DNA of 64,000 nt from Oceaniglobus trochenteri (GCF_020529025.1 NZ_JACNMM010000002.1:248001-312000); one strand, 5' to 3'. Counted from the stretch's first letter, positions 1-9,586 are shown. Notes: a model not told the origin generated them from the sequence alone. Made by a program: numbers and translations.

Positions 1-973
1 CGATGACCCTGCTGTCGGAATGGGACTGGGCCTTGGCCACGACCAGAAGATCACCGTTTGCCGCATAGCCCACCAGGGTCTGCCGGTCGGAAAAGGCTTC
101 TCCGCCTGCCTTGGCTACGTCGCCAAGAAAACGTGCGAATTCAGCGGGTTCAAGCTGCGCCTTGAGATCGGCCAGCGGATCGACCCGGACCGCGAAAACC
201 TCAACCTGGGTGGTTTCGCGCCGGGCCATCGCGGTGAGGTAATTCATCAGGACCGAGCGTTCGACCAGATTGTCGCCCGCAGCCTCGCGCAAACCTTCAG
301 GCAGCGAAAAGACCAGGTCGCGCGCGGCATGGGGTGCACCGCTGCGGCGGGCCTCGGCCACCTCTTCCTGGGCGATGCGCAGGCGCGTGCCCAATTCGTC
401 GATATCGAAGGGCTTGGTCGCGTAATCGGTCGCACCGGCGCGGAAGGCATTGCCCATGTTCTTGAGGTCGCGCATCGCCGTCAGCATGATGATGGGGGTC
501 AGCCGATAGGCTTCCAGCGCCCTGACATGCTTGCAAAGCTCGATACCGTCCATCTTCGCCATGCTGATATCCACCAGTAAACAGTCGAAGTCGGGATCAT
601 CCTGCAGAACGCGCAAGGCGTCGGCCCCCGAGGGCGCCGTGGTGATCTGGGTGAAACCGCTCTTGGCGGCAATCATCGGAATCAACTCGAGGATGAAAGG
701 ATCGTCATCGACAGCGAGAATCCGCATGGAGCCCTGTTCAGCCCCGCTTGCCGGATTGCTTACCGTCACTTCGCCGATCCGCCCGGTCGAATCATAACGT
801 ACGGCCTTAGGCACCACGAGAGCATAGCGCAGACCGGCCGTCACAAGCATCGTTCCGGCACCCACCAGCGTGTAATACCCCAGCGCCAGCCAGATCGACG
901 CCCCCATGACCAGCGAGACCACGAATGCGGCCATGCCCGTGACGACGCCGACAATGAGATACCCGATGATCAT
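1..973 (-). CDS. Response regulator with N-terminal membrane segments (3' end off window)
   Basis: Partial gene: it reads leftwards and leaves the window without a stop. From the ATG at 973 the first ~50 residues hold two hydrophobic helices, then a linker, then a receiver domain starting near residue 83 (MRILAVDDDPF). The receiver has the acidic cluster, a phospho-acceptor Asp at about residue 135 (LLVDIS), the conserved Thr (MLTAM) and the Lys (TKPFD). The following ~110 residues are not assigned to a known output domain. An in-frame stop lies at 1007-1009. A second in-frame ATG at 727 would give a soluble regulator without the membrane part, so the fusion depends on which start is used. 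Role inferred: two-component signalling, possibly at the membrane. Confidence 0.7.
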   Translation of the reverse strand, partial: MIIGYLIVGVVTGMAAFVVSLVMGASIWLALGYYTLVGAGTMLVTAGLRYALVVPKAVRYDSTGRIGEVTVSNPASGAEQGSMRILAVDDDPFILELIPMIAAKSGFTQITTAPSGADALRVLQDDPDFDCLLVDISMAKMDGIELCKHVRALEAYRLTPIIMLTAMRDLKNMGNAFRAGATDYATKPFDIDELGTRLRIAQEEVAEARRSGAPHAARDLVFSLPEGLREAAGDNLVERSVLMNYLTAMARRETTQVEVFAVRVDPLADLKAQLEPAEFARFLGDVAKAGGEAFSDRQTLVGYAANGDLLVVAKAQSHSDSRVI

Positions 974-1266
974 GGCGATTCCCGATAGACCAATACAGAC
1001 CACAACCTAGAGGAGATTTTCCCGGTTTCAACACATTCCGGTTACAAGCGCCGCCGTTGCCCGATAACTGTCGCCTTTTGAAGCGCTTTCATCGCCCAAT
1101 CCGTCAATGGTTGAATGTCCGGACACAGTGGCATGGACCGGTTAATGAACGGTGAAATTTGCCCGAACCGGCGGGACGGGGACCAACCTGGCGATTCACC
1201 GCCCCCCTGCCCCGCCCATCGCGACACACCGGGCGGGATCGTCGATGGCACATGGCCACCCGCGGT

Positions 1267-2751
1267 CTAGCGCATGGCCAGGTTGATCAGCGTAAAGATC
1301 AGCGCCGACAGGATGGCGGCGGCGGGGACGGTGATGATCCAGGCGGCGATGATCGTCATGAAATGCGACCGGCGCACCAATTTGCGGCGGCGGCGCTCTT
1401 CGGGGGCATAGGTCGCGCGGTCCGGCATCGCCAGCCGGGCCTTGCGAATCCGCCGCTCGGCGTCCCACTCGCGGAAGAAGCCGACGCCGAACACGCCCCC
1501 CACCGCGATATGGGTCGAACTGACGGGCAGGCCAAGCCAGCTTGCCACGATCACCGTCGAAGCGGCGGAAAGGGCAACGCAATAGGCCCGCATCGGGTTC
1601 AGCTTGGTGATCTGCCCGCCGACCATGCGAATCAGCTTGGGTCCGAAAAGGAACAGGCCGAAGGAGATACCGAAGGCACCGATCACCATGACCCAGAAGG
1701 GAATACCCACCGTATCGGACAGATCGCCCGACTGTGACGCCTGGACGATGGCCGCCAGCGGCCCCACGGCATTGGCCACGTCGTTGGCCCCGTGGGCAAA
1801 GCTCAGCAAGGCGGCCGAAACGATCAGCGGAATGCCGAACAGCACCTTGAGAGACTTGTTCCGGTTCTCAAGCCCCTCGGATTGCCGGCGAATCACCGGA
1901 ATCATGACCGCCCATGTCGCCACCCCGATCACGGCCCCCATCAGCAAGGCGGTGCCCAGATCGACCGAAATCAGTTTCTTCAGTCCCTTGAGCACAAGAT
2001 AGGACGAAAAGACGCCCGCCATGATGCCCACCAGAACAGGCACCCAAACCCGCGCCGCCGCAATCTTGTCATCCCGATAGATGATCCGCGACTTGATCAG
2101 CCAGAGAAACAAGGCCGCGATGCCGCCGCCAAGAACCGGTGAAATCACCCAACTGGCGGCGATGGTGCCCATCATCGACCAGCTGACCGCGGCAAACCCC
2201 GCCGCGGCAACCCCTGCCCCCATGACGCCGCCGACCACGGAATGGGTGGTTGAAACCGGCGCGCCAACCCATGTGGCCACGTTCACCCAAAGCGCGGCCG
2301 AAAGCAGTGCTGCCATCATCGCCCAGATGAAGGTGGCCGTGGTGCCCATGCTTTCAGGCGCGATGATGCCCTTGGCGATGGTCGAAACCACGTCGCCCCC
2401 CGCGATCAGCGCACCGGCGCTTTCGAAGACAACGGCAATGGCAATTGCGCCGCCCATGGACAGCGCATTCGCCCCGACCGCCGGACCCATGTTGTTGGCC
2501 ACGTCGTTCGCGCCGATGTTCAGGGCCATGTAGGCGCCAAGACAGGCCGCAACCAGCACGATGAACGAATTGTTCTCCATGCCGGTGAACAGCATCGCGC
2601 TGATCCCGGCCAGCAGAACGAAAACCAGCCCGACCCCCGGCCCCACCATGGGGCGTGACGCATAGCTGGTCGCAAGCTCGATATTCGAGAATCGCGCCAG
2701 GTCGCGATCCAGTGTATCCAGATGGCGTGGGTCGCCCTGTTCGTCAGCCAT
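1267..2751 (-). CDS. pit: Inorganic phosphate transporter, Pit family
   Basis: Polytopic membrane protein of about 494 residues. The two diagnostic Pit/PHO4 signatures are present, GANDVANNMGPAVG in the N-terminal half and GANDVANAVGPLA in the C-terminal half, marking the internal duplication of this family. It is expected to carry low-affinity phosphate (as a metal-phosphate complex) across the inner membrane with the proton gradient. The N-terminus has a soluble, charged extension of about 50 residues. I prefer the ATG at 2751 because GAGGGG lies 9 bases upstream; the ATG at 2760 directly abuts that sequence. No pho regulator or PitA-accessory (DUF47) gene is adjacent. Upstream (974-1266) I see only short palindromes and no gene. 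Confidence 0.9.
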   Translation of the reverse strand: MADEQGDPRHLDTLDRDLARFSNIELATSYASRPMVGPGVGLVFVLLAGISAMLFTGMENNSFIVLVAACLGAYMALNIGANDVANNMGPAVGANALSMGGAIAIAVVFESAGALIAGGDVVSTIAKGIIAPESMGTTATFIWAMMAALLSAALWVNVATWVGAPVSTTHSVVGGVMGAGVAAAGFAAVSWSMMGTIAASWVISPVLGGGIAALFLWLIKSRIIYRDDKIAAARVWVPVLVGIMAGVFSSYLVLKGLKKLISVDLGTALLMGAVIGVATWAVMIPVIRRQSEGLENRNKSLKVLFGIPLIVSAALLSFAHGANDVANAVGPLAAIVQASQSGDLSDTVGIPFWVMVIGAFGISFGLFLFGPKLIRMVGGQITKLNPMRAYCVALSAASTVIVASWLGLPVSSTHIAVGGVFGVGFFREWDAERRIRKARLAMPDRATYAPEERRRRKLVRRSHFMTIIAAWIITVPAAAILSALIFTLINLAMR

Positions 2752-2835
2752 GTCCGTCATCCCCTCGATTGGGAAAGACGACTAGCGTCCTCTTGGCGGT
2801 GGAATCAACCGTCAATGCGGCAGCGCCGAAATTAC

Positions 2836-3294
2836 TTAGCGACTGCGGAAGATCGACTTCAGTTCCGGCTCGTTCACCATCTCGGCGGCCTTGTCGGCCG
2901 TCACCCACCTGCGTGTCCTCTCGTGGGCTTCGGGGAAATCTTCGGACAGATCCTCGACCGCGACGGCATAGACCAGCGTTTCGACCGGTATTTCCCATCC
3001 CGAGGATTGCCGCTTGCGGTAGGAATAGCTTCCGATCGGTTCCTTCGTGGCCTTGCTGTTGCGCACGCCAGCCTCTTCCCAGGCTTCCTGCAAGGCGGCC
3101 TCGTTGGATTTCAGCCCGCGGATGGGCCATCCCTTGGGAATGATCCAGCGGCCGGTGTCCCGGCTGGTCACAAGCAGGTATTCACGCGACTTGCCCTCGC
3201 CACGATGGCACAGGGCAGCGACCTGCAAACGCTTCGGGCGTTGCAGAAGGGGGGCCAGGAACCCGGTCCAGACCGATTGGAGGGCAACATTCAT
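2836..3294 (-). CDS. NUDIX hydrolase
   Basis: A 152-residue protein with a Nudix box at roughly residues 66-83 (KSNEAALQEAWEEAGV). The usual REUxEE Arg is Gln here, while the metal-binding Glu residues of WEEAG are kept. The fold resembles the diphosphoinositol-polyphosphate/diadenosine-polyphosphate class (GWPIRG before the box), which hydrolyses nucleoside diphosphate-linked compounds; the substrate cannot be told from sequence. The ribosome binding site is poor. A good promoter (3336-3364) and a 16-bp palindrome sit about 60 bases upstream. Monocistronic: the next minus-strand gene starts at 2751. Confidence 0.8.
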   Translation of the reverse strand: MNVALQSVWTGFLAPLLQRPKRLQVAALCHRGEGKSREYLLVTSRDTGRWIIPKGWPIRGLKSNEAALQEAWEEAGVRNSKATKEPIGSYSYRKRQSSGWEIPVETLVYAVAVEDLSEDFPEAHERTRRWVTADKAAEMVNEPELKSIFRSR

Positions 3295-3335
3295 TAAAAA
3301 ACCACTCGACTTTTTCTTCTTTTTCTATGCGTCCC

Positions 3336-3364
3336 TATATAGGATGCCGCTGGGGAAATTGCAA
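3336..3364 (-). promoter_or_regulatory. Sigma-70 type promoter for the NUDIX gene
   Basis: On the minus strand, TTGCAA (3364-3359) and TATATA (3341-3336) are separated by exactly 17 bases. Each matches the -35/-10 consensus at four of six positions. It lies 42 bases before the NUDIX start in an unusually AT-rich gap. Confidence 0.55.
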
Positions 3365-3369
3365 TTTCC
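3354..3369. promoter_or_regulatory. 16-bp perfect palindrome overlapping the -35 box
   Basis: GGAAATTGCAATTTCC is its own reverse complement and covers the -35 element of the NUDIX promoter. This is the position expected for a dimeric repressor's operator. No regulator is encoded next to it, so the factor is unknown. Confidence 0.4.
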
Positions 3370-3421
3370 ACGCCCAAGCCACCGGAATCCGCCATTTTTC
3401 CAAAGACGATCCCGCGACCGC

Positions 3422-5974
3422 TTAGCGCGGCGTCTTCATCTTGTCGCGGATCGCCAGGTGCGCGGCGGCCAGGCGCGCCATCGGCACCCGGAACGGCGAG
3501 CACGAGACATAATCGAACCCCGCCGCGCGGCAGAAAGCGATGCTTTCGGGATCACCCCCATGTTCGCCACAGACCGAAAGGGTGATGCCCGGATGGGCCC
3601 TGCGCGAACGCTCCACGCCCAGCGTCAGCAACTCTCCCACCCCGTCGACATCCAGCCGCAGGAAGGGATCTTCAAGAAAGACCCCCTGTTGCACATAGGG
3701 CCCCATGAAGCGCCCGGCATCGTCGCGCGACAATCCGAAGGTCATCTGGGTCAGGTCGTTGGTTCCGAAGGACAGGAAGGCGACGGTTTCCGCGATCTCA
3801 CCGGCGCGCAGGGCCGCGCGGGGCGTTTCCACCATCACCCCCATGCGATAGCGGAAATCGACGCCGGTTTCGCCCCGCACCGCCGCCGCCACGCCATCGA
3901 CCCGAAGGCGTACCAGTTCAACCTCGCGGCGGGCCGAAACCAGCGGGATCATCACCTCGGGCACGACGCGGCCGCCCACCTCGACCGCGGCCTCGAAGAT
4001 TGCGCGCGCCTGCATGTCGTAGATCTCGGGCACCGCGATGCCCAGCCGCACGCCGCGCATGCCCAGCATCGGGTTCACCTCGCGCAGGGATTCGACCCGC
4101 GCGATTACCTTGGCCAACGGCAGGTCCAGCGCCTCGGCCAGACCCAGCAGCCCCTCGCGCCCTTCGGGAAGGAATTCGTGCAGGGGCGGATCAAGCAGGC
4201 GAATGCAGACCGGCAGCCCCTCCATGACGCGGAACATGTCGGCAAAATCCGACCGCTGAACCGGCAGCAACCGCTCCAGCGCGGCGGCGCGGTCTTCCGG
4301 CCTTGCCGCGAAGATCATCTCGCGCATCACGGTCAGGCGGTCGGCGTCGAAGAACATGTGTTCGGTGCGGCACAGCCCGATGCCCTCGGCGTTGAAACGG
4401 CGGGCCATGTCGGCCTCGGCGCGGGTGTCGGCATTGGCGCGCACGCCGATGTCGCGCAGACCGTCGGCCCAGCCCAGCAGCGTGCGGAAGGCATCATCCA
4501 GCGCCGGTTCGACAAGCCGTGCCGCCCCGACCAGCGCCACCCCCTGGCTGCCGTCGATCGTCACCATGTCGCCCTCGTGAAACACGCGGCCATGATCGCC
4601 GGTCAGGGTCCGGGCGCGGGTGTCGATGGCAATGCCCGAGGCCCCGACGACACAGGGAAGGCCAAGCCCCCGGGCGATCACCGCGGCATGGCTGGTGACG
4701 CCGCCCTTCTCGGTCAGGACAGCGACCGAGGCCAGCATCCCACGCACGTCGTCGGGCTTGGTTTCGCGACGCACCAGAATGCAGGCTTCCTCGCGCGCCG
4801 CGCTGGCCTGCGCCGCCCGCGCCGTGAAGACTAGCCGCCCGGTGGCCGCGCCCGGGCTGGCCGCGATCCCCCGGGCAAAACTGTCGCGCGGGCCGTCGGG
4901 ATCGACCTGGGGGTGCAGCAGGTCGGACAGGGCGGTGGGTTCGATCCGCAGCACCGCCTCCGAGCGCGGAATGATCCCGTCCTGCGCCAGGGCCACCGCC
5001 ACCCGCACCGCGGCCCGGGTATTGCGCGGCACCCGCACGGCATCAAGGATGTGCAACCGCCCGGCATCTATGGTGAATTCGATCTGCATCTCTTCGCGCA
5101 GCCGACTGCGGCAAAGCGCGCCGAAGGCGACGAGTTCATCGAAGGTTTCGGGGCAAAGTTCCTCCAGCGAGGCGCCGCGCCCGTCGCGCGTCAGGTAGAT
5201 GGCCCGCGCGCCTTCCACCAGTGCCTCGCGCCCCTGGCTCTGGCTCAGATAGCGGCCCGTGACCTGAGCCAGACCCGTGGCAGAGTCGATGAACTGGATC
5301 ACGCCCGAGCCGCATTCGCCCCGGCGGCCATGCCCCACCCCCAGGGCCATCACCTGCACCACCAGCCCCAGCCCGGCATCGCTGGGCGCGCCCTTGGCCT
5401 GGCGCAGCAGGCGCGCCGAGGTTCCCTCCCAGGCCCGCGCCATCGACCGCAGCACATCGCTCAGCTGGCGTTCGGGGTTCTGCGGGAAAGGTTCGTCCAG
5501 CTCCGCTTCATAGGCCGCCAGGAGTGCCGGAATGGCGCTGGCGTCGGGCTTGGATATTTCGAACATATCCGGGTCAAGCCGATCCACAAGAACGGCATAG
5601 GATTGTATAAACCGGACATACAGTGCATCTGCCGCCTCTGGCCCGATCAGCCCGGTCAGGCGTCTGTGCTGGGCGTCGTTCATCCCGATGTTCAGGATCG
5701 CCCCCGGCCCGCCCCAATCAGAGACCTGCCCCGAGGGGCGTACCGACAGCAATCTGTCGCGCCCCAGCTCATCGAACAGCGGCCCCAGGTCGGGCAGTTC
5801 GCCCAAGGCGATGCGGCGCACCATGTCACAGCCAAGCGCGACGGTCTGCGGCACGGGCAGGCCCATGCGGATCAGCCGCTGCAAGCATTTCGCGCGCCCC
5901 CCATGCTCCGCCGCCGAAATGGCGGCGGTGGCGGTTATCGCGGTATGGGCCTGGCTTTCGACGGTTTTCTGCAC
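3422..5974 (-). CDS. Pyruvate phosphate dikinase-like PEP-utilising enzyme, divergent N-terminus
   Basis: About 850 residues, the usual PPDK length. The C-terminal two thirds are canonical: phosphohistidine motif GGVTSHAAV (His about 429), then the PEP/pyruvate barrel with GLCRTEHMFF, FGTNDLTQM and VCGEHGGDP. The N-terminal ATP-grasp part is eroded. The usual SVRSGA-SMPGMMDT block reads SVRPSGQVSDWGGPG, FTRNP reads FIDSATG, and the LQTR motif reads LDAVR. Catalysis at the PEP end is therefore likely, but ATP/phosphate use is doubtful. I chose GTG at 5974, with GGAG 8 bases upstream; a TTG at 6025 is possible. It follows glyS by 66 bases on the same strand, so it may be co-transcribed. Confidence 0.75.
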   Translation of the reverse strand: MQKTVESQAHTAITATAAISAAEHGGRAKCLQRLIRMGLPVPQTVALGCDMVRRIALGELPDLGPLFDELGRDRLLSVRPSGQVSDWGGPGAILNIGMNDAQHRRLTGLIGPEAADALYVRFIQSYAVLVDRLDPDMFEISKPDASAIPALLAAYEAELDEPFPQNPERQLSDVLRSMARAWEGTSARLLRQAKGAPSDAGLGLVVQVMALGVGHGRRGECGSGVIQFIDSATGLAQVTGRYLSQSQGREALVEGARAIYLTRDGRGASLEELCPETFDELVAFGALCRSRLREEMQIEFTIDAGRLHILDAVRVPRNTRAAVRVAVALAQDGIIPRSEAVLRIEPTALSDLLHPQVDPDGPRDSFARGIAASPGAATGRLVFTARAAQASAAREEACILVRRETKPDDVRGMLASVAVLTEKGGVTSHAAVIARGLGLPCVVGASGIAIDTRARTLTGDHGRVFHEGDMVTIDGSQGVALVGAARLVEPALDDAFRTLLGWADGLRDIGVRANADTRAEADMARRFNAEGIGLCRTEHMFFDADRLTVMREMIFAARPEDRAAALERLLPVQRSDFADMFRVMEGLPVCIRLLDPPLHEFLPEGREGLLGLAEALDLPLAKVIARVESLREVNPMLGMRGVRLGIAVPEIYDMQARAIFEAAVEVGGRVVPEVMIPLVSARREVELVRLRVDGVAAAVRGETGVDFRYRMGVMVETPRAALRAGEIAETVAFLSFGTNDLTQMTFGLSRDDAGRFMGPYVQQGVFLEDPFLRLDVDGVGELLTLGVERSRRAHPGITLSVCGEHGGDPESIAFCRAAGFDYVSCSPFRVPMARLAAAHLAIRDKMKTPR

Positions 5975-6040
5975 TGCGGCGCTCCGATGTCGCGCGCAGG
6001 ATAGCCCCCTTGCGGTGTCATGCAAGGATTACGTCCGGGC

Positions 6041-8095
6041 CTAGCCTTCGATGCGGGTCAGATCGGCGACGCCAAGACAGATGGTGCGGATGCGGCTTAG
6101 CAAATTCAACCGGTTGCGGCGGATCACCTGGCTTTCGGCGTTCACCTGCACCGCCTCGAAGAAGCCGTCGATGGGCGCGCGCAGGGCGGCCATGGCCGAC
6201 ATGGCGGCGGCGAAATCCTCGGCCTGCATGGCGGGCGCGATCTGTGCATCTGCGGTATCAAGCGCGGCGAAAAGCGCCTTCTCCTCGTCGGTTTCGGCGT
6301 ATTTGACATCGGCCCCATAGGAGTATTCGACACCATCCTTCGCCTCGGCCTGGGCCAGGATGTTGTTGGCCCGCTTGAACCCCTGCAACAGGTTTTCGCC
6401 ATCGTCCGTTTTCAGGAAATCGGCCAGGGCATTGGCCCGGTTGACCAAAAGCGTGAAGTCGTCACTGCCCGGCATGGCCAGGCAGGCGTCAATCACGTCA
6501 TGCCGGATACCCTGGTCGCGCAGGTAGACCTTGAGCCGGTCGTGGATGAACGCCACCAGGTCGGCGGCCTTGTCTTCGGGCAAGGCGCCCAAAACGGTCG
6601 TAAGCTGCATTCGAAGGCCCGAGGTCAGCAGCAGCCGGATCACCCCCAGCGCGGCGCGGCGCAGGGCGAAGGGGTCTTTGCTGCCGGTCGGTTTCTCGTC
6701 GATCGACCAGAAGCCGGCCAGCACGTCCAGCTTGTCGGCCAGGGCGACCACTACCGAAAGCGGCGCGGTGGGCACATCGTCGGACGGGCCCAGCGGCGAA
6801 TAGTGATCCTGCGCCACGGCCGCCACCTCTTCGGGGTGGCCCGCCGCCGCGATGTAATACCGGCCCATGAGCCCCTGAAGTTCGGGGAATTCGTAAACCA
6901 TTTCCGAGGTCAGGTCGGCCTTGGCCAGCCCGGCGGCCAGCGCGGCCTGCTCGGGGTCGGCCCCCACCACCGGCGCGATCTCGCGCGACAGGGCCTGCAC
7001 CCGCGCGACCCGGTCGGCCAGGGTGCCCAGCTTGTTGTGGAAGGTGACGTTTTCCAGCGCCTTCGCCCATGCACCAAGGTCGGATTTCGCCACCCGCAGG
7101 TCATTGTCCCAGAAGAACCGCGCATCCGACAGGCGGGCCGACAGAACCTTCTGGTTGCCCGACAGGATCGTGGCGCCGTCATCGGCGGTGGTGCGGTTGG
7201 CGACTGTCACAAATCGAACAATCTGGCCTGATTTCGGGTCGCGAACGCTGAAGAACTTCTGATGTTCGCGCATTGAGGTTTGCAGCACCTCGGGCGGCAG
7301 GTGCAGAAAATCCTCGCCGATCCGCCCCATCAGCACGACCGGCCATTCCACCAGGCCGGCCACCTCGGACAGAAGCGCGGCGTCTTCCACAACCTCCAGC
7401 CCCTGGGCAAAGGCGGCGGTGGTGGCATCGGCCCAGATGTGATCGGCGCGGTCTTGGGCAGAAAGCATCACCTTGGCGCGCGCCAGCTTGGCCGCGTAGT
7501 CATCAAAACCGGTGACCGAAAAGGCATCGGGCGCCAGGAAGCGATGACCGCGCGTGGTGTCGCCCGCGCGGATGCCGTCGATTTCAAGGTCCACCACCCG
7601 GTGGCCATCCTCGGCCGAAAGGATGCACAGGATCGAATGCAGCGGCCGCACCCAGCGCAGATCGCCCGCACCCCAGCGCATGGACTTGGGCCAGGGGAAA
7701 TTGCGCACCACCTGCTCCAGCACCTCGGCGACGATGGCATCGGCGGGGCGGCCCGGCGTTTCGATCACCGCGACGTAGACCTGCCCCTTCTTTTCGTCGC
7801 GCACCTGCAAATCCTCGCGGGTCAGCCCGGTCGAGCGCAGGAAACCCTCGATCGCCTTTTGCGGCGCATCGACGCGCGGGCCCTTGCGCTCTTCCCGCTT
7901 GGCGGGGGCACCATCCAGTAGCCCCTCGACCGACAGCGCAAGACGGCGCGGCGTGTGGAAGGCCCCGGCCGAGGCATAGGTCAGACCAGCCTCGACCAGG
8001 CCGTCGGTCATGCGTTTCTTCAGGTCCTCGGCGGCGCGGGCCTGCATCCGGGCGGGAATTTCCTCGGAAAACAGTTCGATCAGCAGATGTGCCAT
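6041..8095 (-). CDS. glyS: Glycine-tRNA ligase beta subunit
   Basis: A 684-residue beta chain of the bacterial alpha2beta2 glycyl-tRNA synthetase, which charges tRNA-Gly in the cytoplasm. The N-terminus MAHLLIELFSEEIPARMQ is the family hallmark, and the HD-like stretch and C-terminal anticodon-binding region are intact and full length. It is separated from glyQ (8669-9586) only by a short membrane protein gene on the same strand, so the three genes probably form one transcript. The Shine-Dalgarno sequence is weak (AAGAA region). Confidence 0.95.
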   Translation of the reverse strand: MAHLLIELFSEEIPARMQARAAEDLKKRMTDGLVEAGLTYASAGAFHTPRRLALSVEGLLDGAPAKREERKGPRVDAPQKAIEGFLRSTGLTREDLQVRDEKKGQVYVAVIETPGRPADAIVAEVLEQVVRNFPWPKSMRWGAGDLRWVRPLHSILCILSAEDGHRVVDLEIDGIRAGDTTRGHRFLAPDAFSVTGFDDYAAKLARAKVMLSAQDRADHIWADATTAAFAQGLEVVEDAALLSEVAGLVEWPVVLMGRIGEDFLHLPPEVLQTSMREHQKFFSVRDPKSGQIVRFVTVANRTTADDGATILSGNQKVLSARLSDARFFWDNDLRVAKSDLGAWAKALENVTFHNKLGTLADRVARVQALSREIAPVVGADPEQAALAAGLAKADLTSEMVYEFPELQGLMGRYYIAAAGHPEEVAAVAQDHYSPLGPSDDVPTAPLSVVVALADKLDVLAGFWSIDEKPTGSKDPFALRRAALGVIRLLLTSGLRMQLTTVLGALPEDKAADLVAFIHDRLKVYLRDQGIRHDVIDACLAMPGSDDFTLLVNRANALADFLKTDDGENLLQGFKRANNILAQAEAKDGVEYSYGADVKYAETDEEKALFAALDTADAQIAPAMQAEDFAAAMSAMAALRAPIDGFFEAVQVNAESQVIRRNRLNLLSRIRTICLGVADLTRIEG

Positions 8096-8121
8096 GTCAG
8101 GGTTCTTTTCGTGAAATTGGT

Positions 8122-8637
8122 TCAGTCGCGCGGCGGACAGGACGGCCCGGCGGGGGTGCCGTCATATTCCTTGTCGCCGCAGTGGTTCAGCTGGTGCCAG
8201 GCATAGGCGCGGCCATCGTCGAAAACCGCCACCACACGGTCGACACCGTATTCGATGTTCTCCTGCCCCAGAAAGGCGATCGCCTCGCCGGTTTCCAGCG
8301 CCGCGCCGATGGTTTCGGCATCGAAACAGTCGAACCAACCCGGCGCGGTCAGCGGCTGGGCGTTTTCGTAGGTGACATAGGTTTCGGTCAGCATGGCCTG
8401 GCTCATCGGAGTGGTGAAACAGGCGCGGAACCGCAGGGGCGAACTGTCGGCGTCGATGCCGCGGAAATCCTCGGCCAGGATGGCCTCGGGTGCGTCGGTT
8501 GCCAGCATGGTCAGCTGCACGTCGTCCGGGGTGTATTCAACCTTGTCGTAGAAGGCATAGACCTGAAGGTAATACATCGTCGCTCCGGCGACGAGCGCTG
8601 AGATCACGATGGTCCCTCCGATGATGCGGCCATTCAT
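8122..8637 (-). CDS. DUF6446 family membrane-anchored protein
   Basis: A 171-residue protein of unknown function. It begins MNGRIIGGTIVISALVAGA, a single N-terminal membrane anchor, followed by a periplasmic-looking domain with Cys residues (RACF, GWFDCFD, HCG, CPP) that could form disulfides. I chose ATG at 8637 because GGAGG sits 5 bases upstream; upstream in-frame codons run into glyQ. From memory this family occurs in the same glyS/glyQ position in other Rhodobacterales. A role tied to translation is not evident from the sequence. Confidence 0.75.
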   Translation of the reverse strand: MNGRIIGGTIVISALVAGATMYYLQVYAFYDKVEYTPDDVQLTMLATDAPEAILAEDFRGIDADSSPLRFRACFTTPMSQAMLTETYVTYENAQPLTAPGWFDCFDAETIGAALETGEAIAFLGQENIEYGVDRVVAVFDDGRAYAWHQLNHCGDKEYDGTPAGPSCPPRD

Positions 8638-8668
8638 GGTGCCTCCGATCCGGGGCAATGTTGCGCGC

Positions 8669-9586
8669 TCATGCGGCCCAGCCCCCCTGCGGCGTTTCAA
8701 GGTAGGCGTCGGCACAGGCCTTGGCCAGCGCGCGCACCCGGCCGATATAGGCCTGGCGTTCGGTGACCGAGATCACGCCGCGCGCATCCAGCAGGTTGAA
8801 CAGGTGGCTGGCCTTGATGCACTGGTCATAGGCCGGGTGCACCATGACGATACGCTTGCCCGATTTCGGATCGTCGGCCTCCTGGGCGATGATCCGGTGG
8901 CATTCGGCCTCGGCATCCTTGAAATGCTGAAGCAGGGTGTCGGTGTCGGCGACGTCGAAGTTCCAGCGCGAATATTCCTGCTCGGTCTGGCGGAAGACAT
9001 CGCCATAGGTCAGCGGGATCGGCGCATCGGGGGCGTTGAAGGGCATGTCCATGACATGATCGACGCCAAGGATATACATCGCCAGACGCTCCAACCCGTA
9101 GGTCAGTTCGCCCGAGACGGGGCGGCAGTCATGCCCGCCGACCTGCTGGAAATAGGTGAACTGCGACACTTCCATGCCATCGCACCAGACCTCCCACCCC
9201 AGGCCCCAGGCCCCCAGCGTGGGCGATTCCCAGTCGTCTTCGACAAAGCGGATGTCATGCAGCGCCATGTCGATGCCGATGGCCGCAAGCGAGCCGAGGT
9301 AAAGCTCTTGCAGGTCGGGCGGCGAGGGTTTGATCAGCACCTGGAACTGATAGTAATGCTGCAACCGGTTGGGGTTTTCGCCATAGCGCCCGTCGGTGGG
9401 GCGGCGCGAAGGTTGCACATAGGCGGCCGCCCAGGGGTTGGGGCCAAGCGCCCTCAGCGTCGTGGCGGGGTGGAAGGTGCCCGCCCCCACCTCAAGATCG
9501 TAGGGCTGCATGACGGCACAGCCGCGGGCGGCCCAATAGGTCTGCAGGCGCAGGATGATCTCTTGAAAGCTCTGGGGCGTGTCCAC
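8669..9586 (-). CDS. glyQ: Glycine-tRNA ligase alpha subunit
   Basis: Catalytic alpha chain of glycyl-tRNA synthetase, about 305 residues. Class II motifs are visible: the [13 protein letters not shown] start region, [19 protein letters not shown], the motif 2 region with [11 protein letters not shown], and GLERLAMY. I prefer the GTG at 9586 because GAGG lies 6 bases upstream and the protein then starts just before the conserved FQEIIL helix. ATG 9628 and TTG 9652 are alternatives with poor ribosome sites. First gene of the glyQ-DUF6446-glyS set. Confidence 0.93.
   Translation of the reverse strand: MDTPQSFQEIILRLQTYWAARGCAVMQPYDLEVGAGTFHPATTLRALGPNPWAAAYVQPSRRPTDGRYGENPNRLQHYYQFQVLIKPSPPDLQELYLGSLAAIGIDMALHDIRFVEDDWESPTLGAWGLGWEVWCDGMEVSQFTYFQQVGGHDCRPVSGELTYGLERLAMYILGVDHVMDMPFNAPDAPIPLTYGDVFRQTEQEYSRWNFDVADTDTLLQHFKDAEAECHRIIAQEADDPKSGKRIVMVHPAYDQCIKASHLFNLLDARGVISVTERQAYIGRVRALAKACADAYLETPQGGWAA

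Noticed and set aside
3047-4834. 595-codon open frame on the plus strand
   Set aside because: Antisense to the PPDK-like gene, with no recognisable domain and biased composition.
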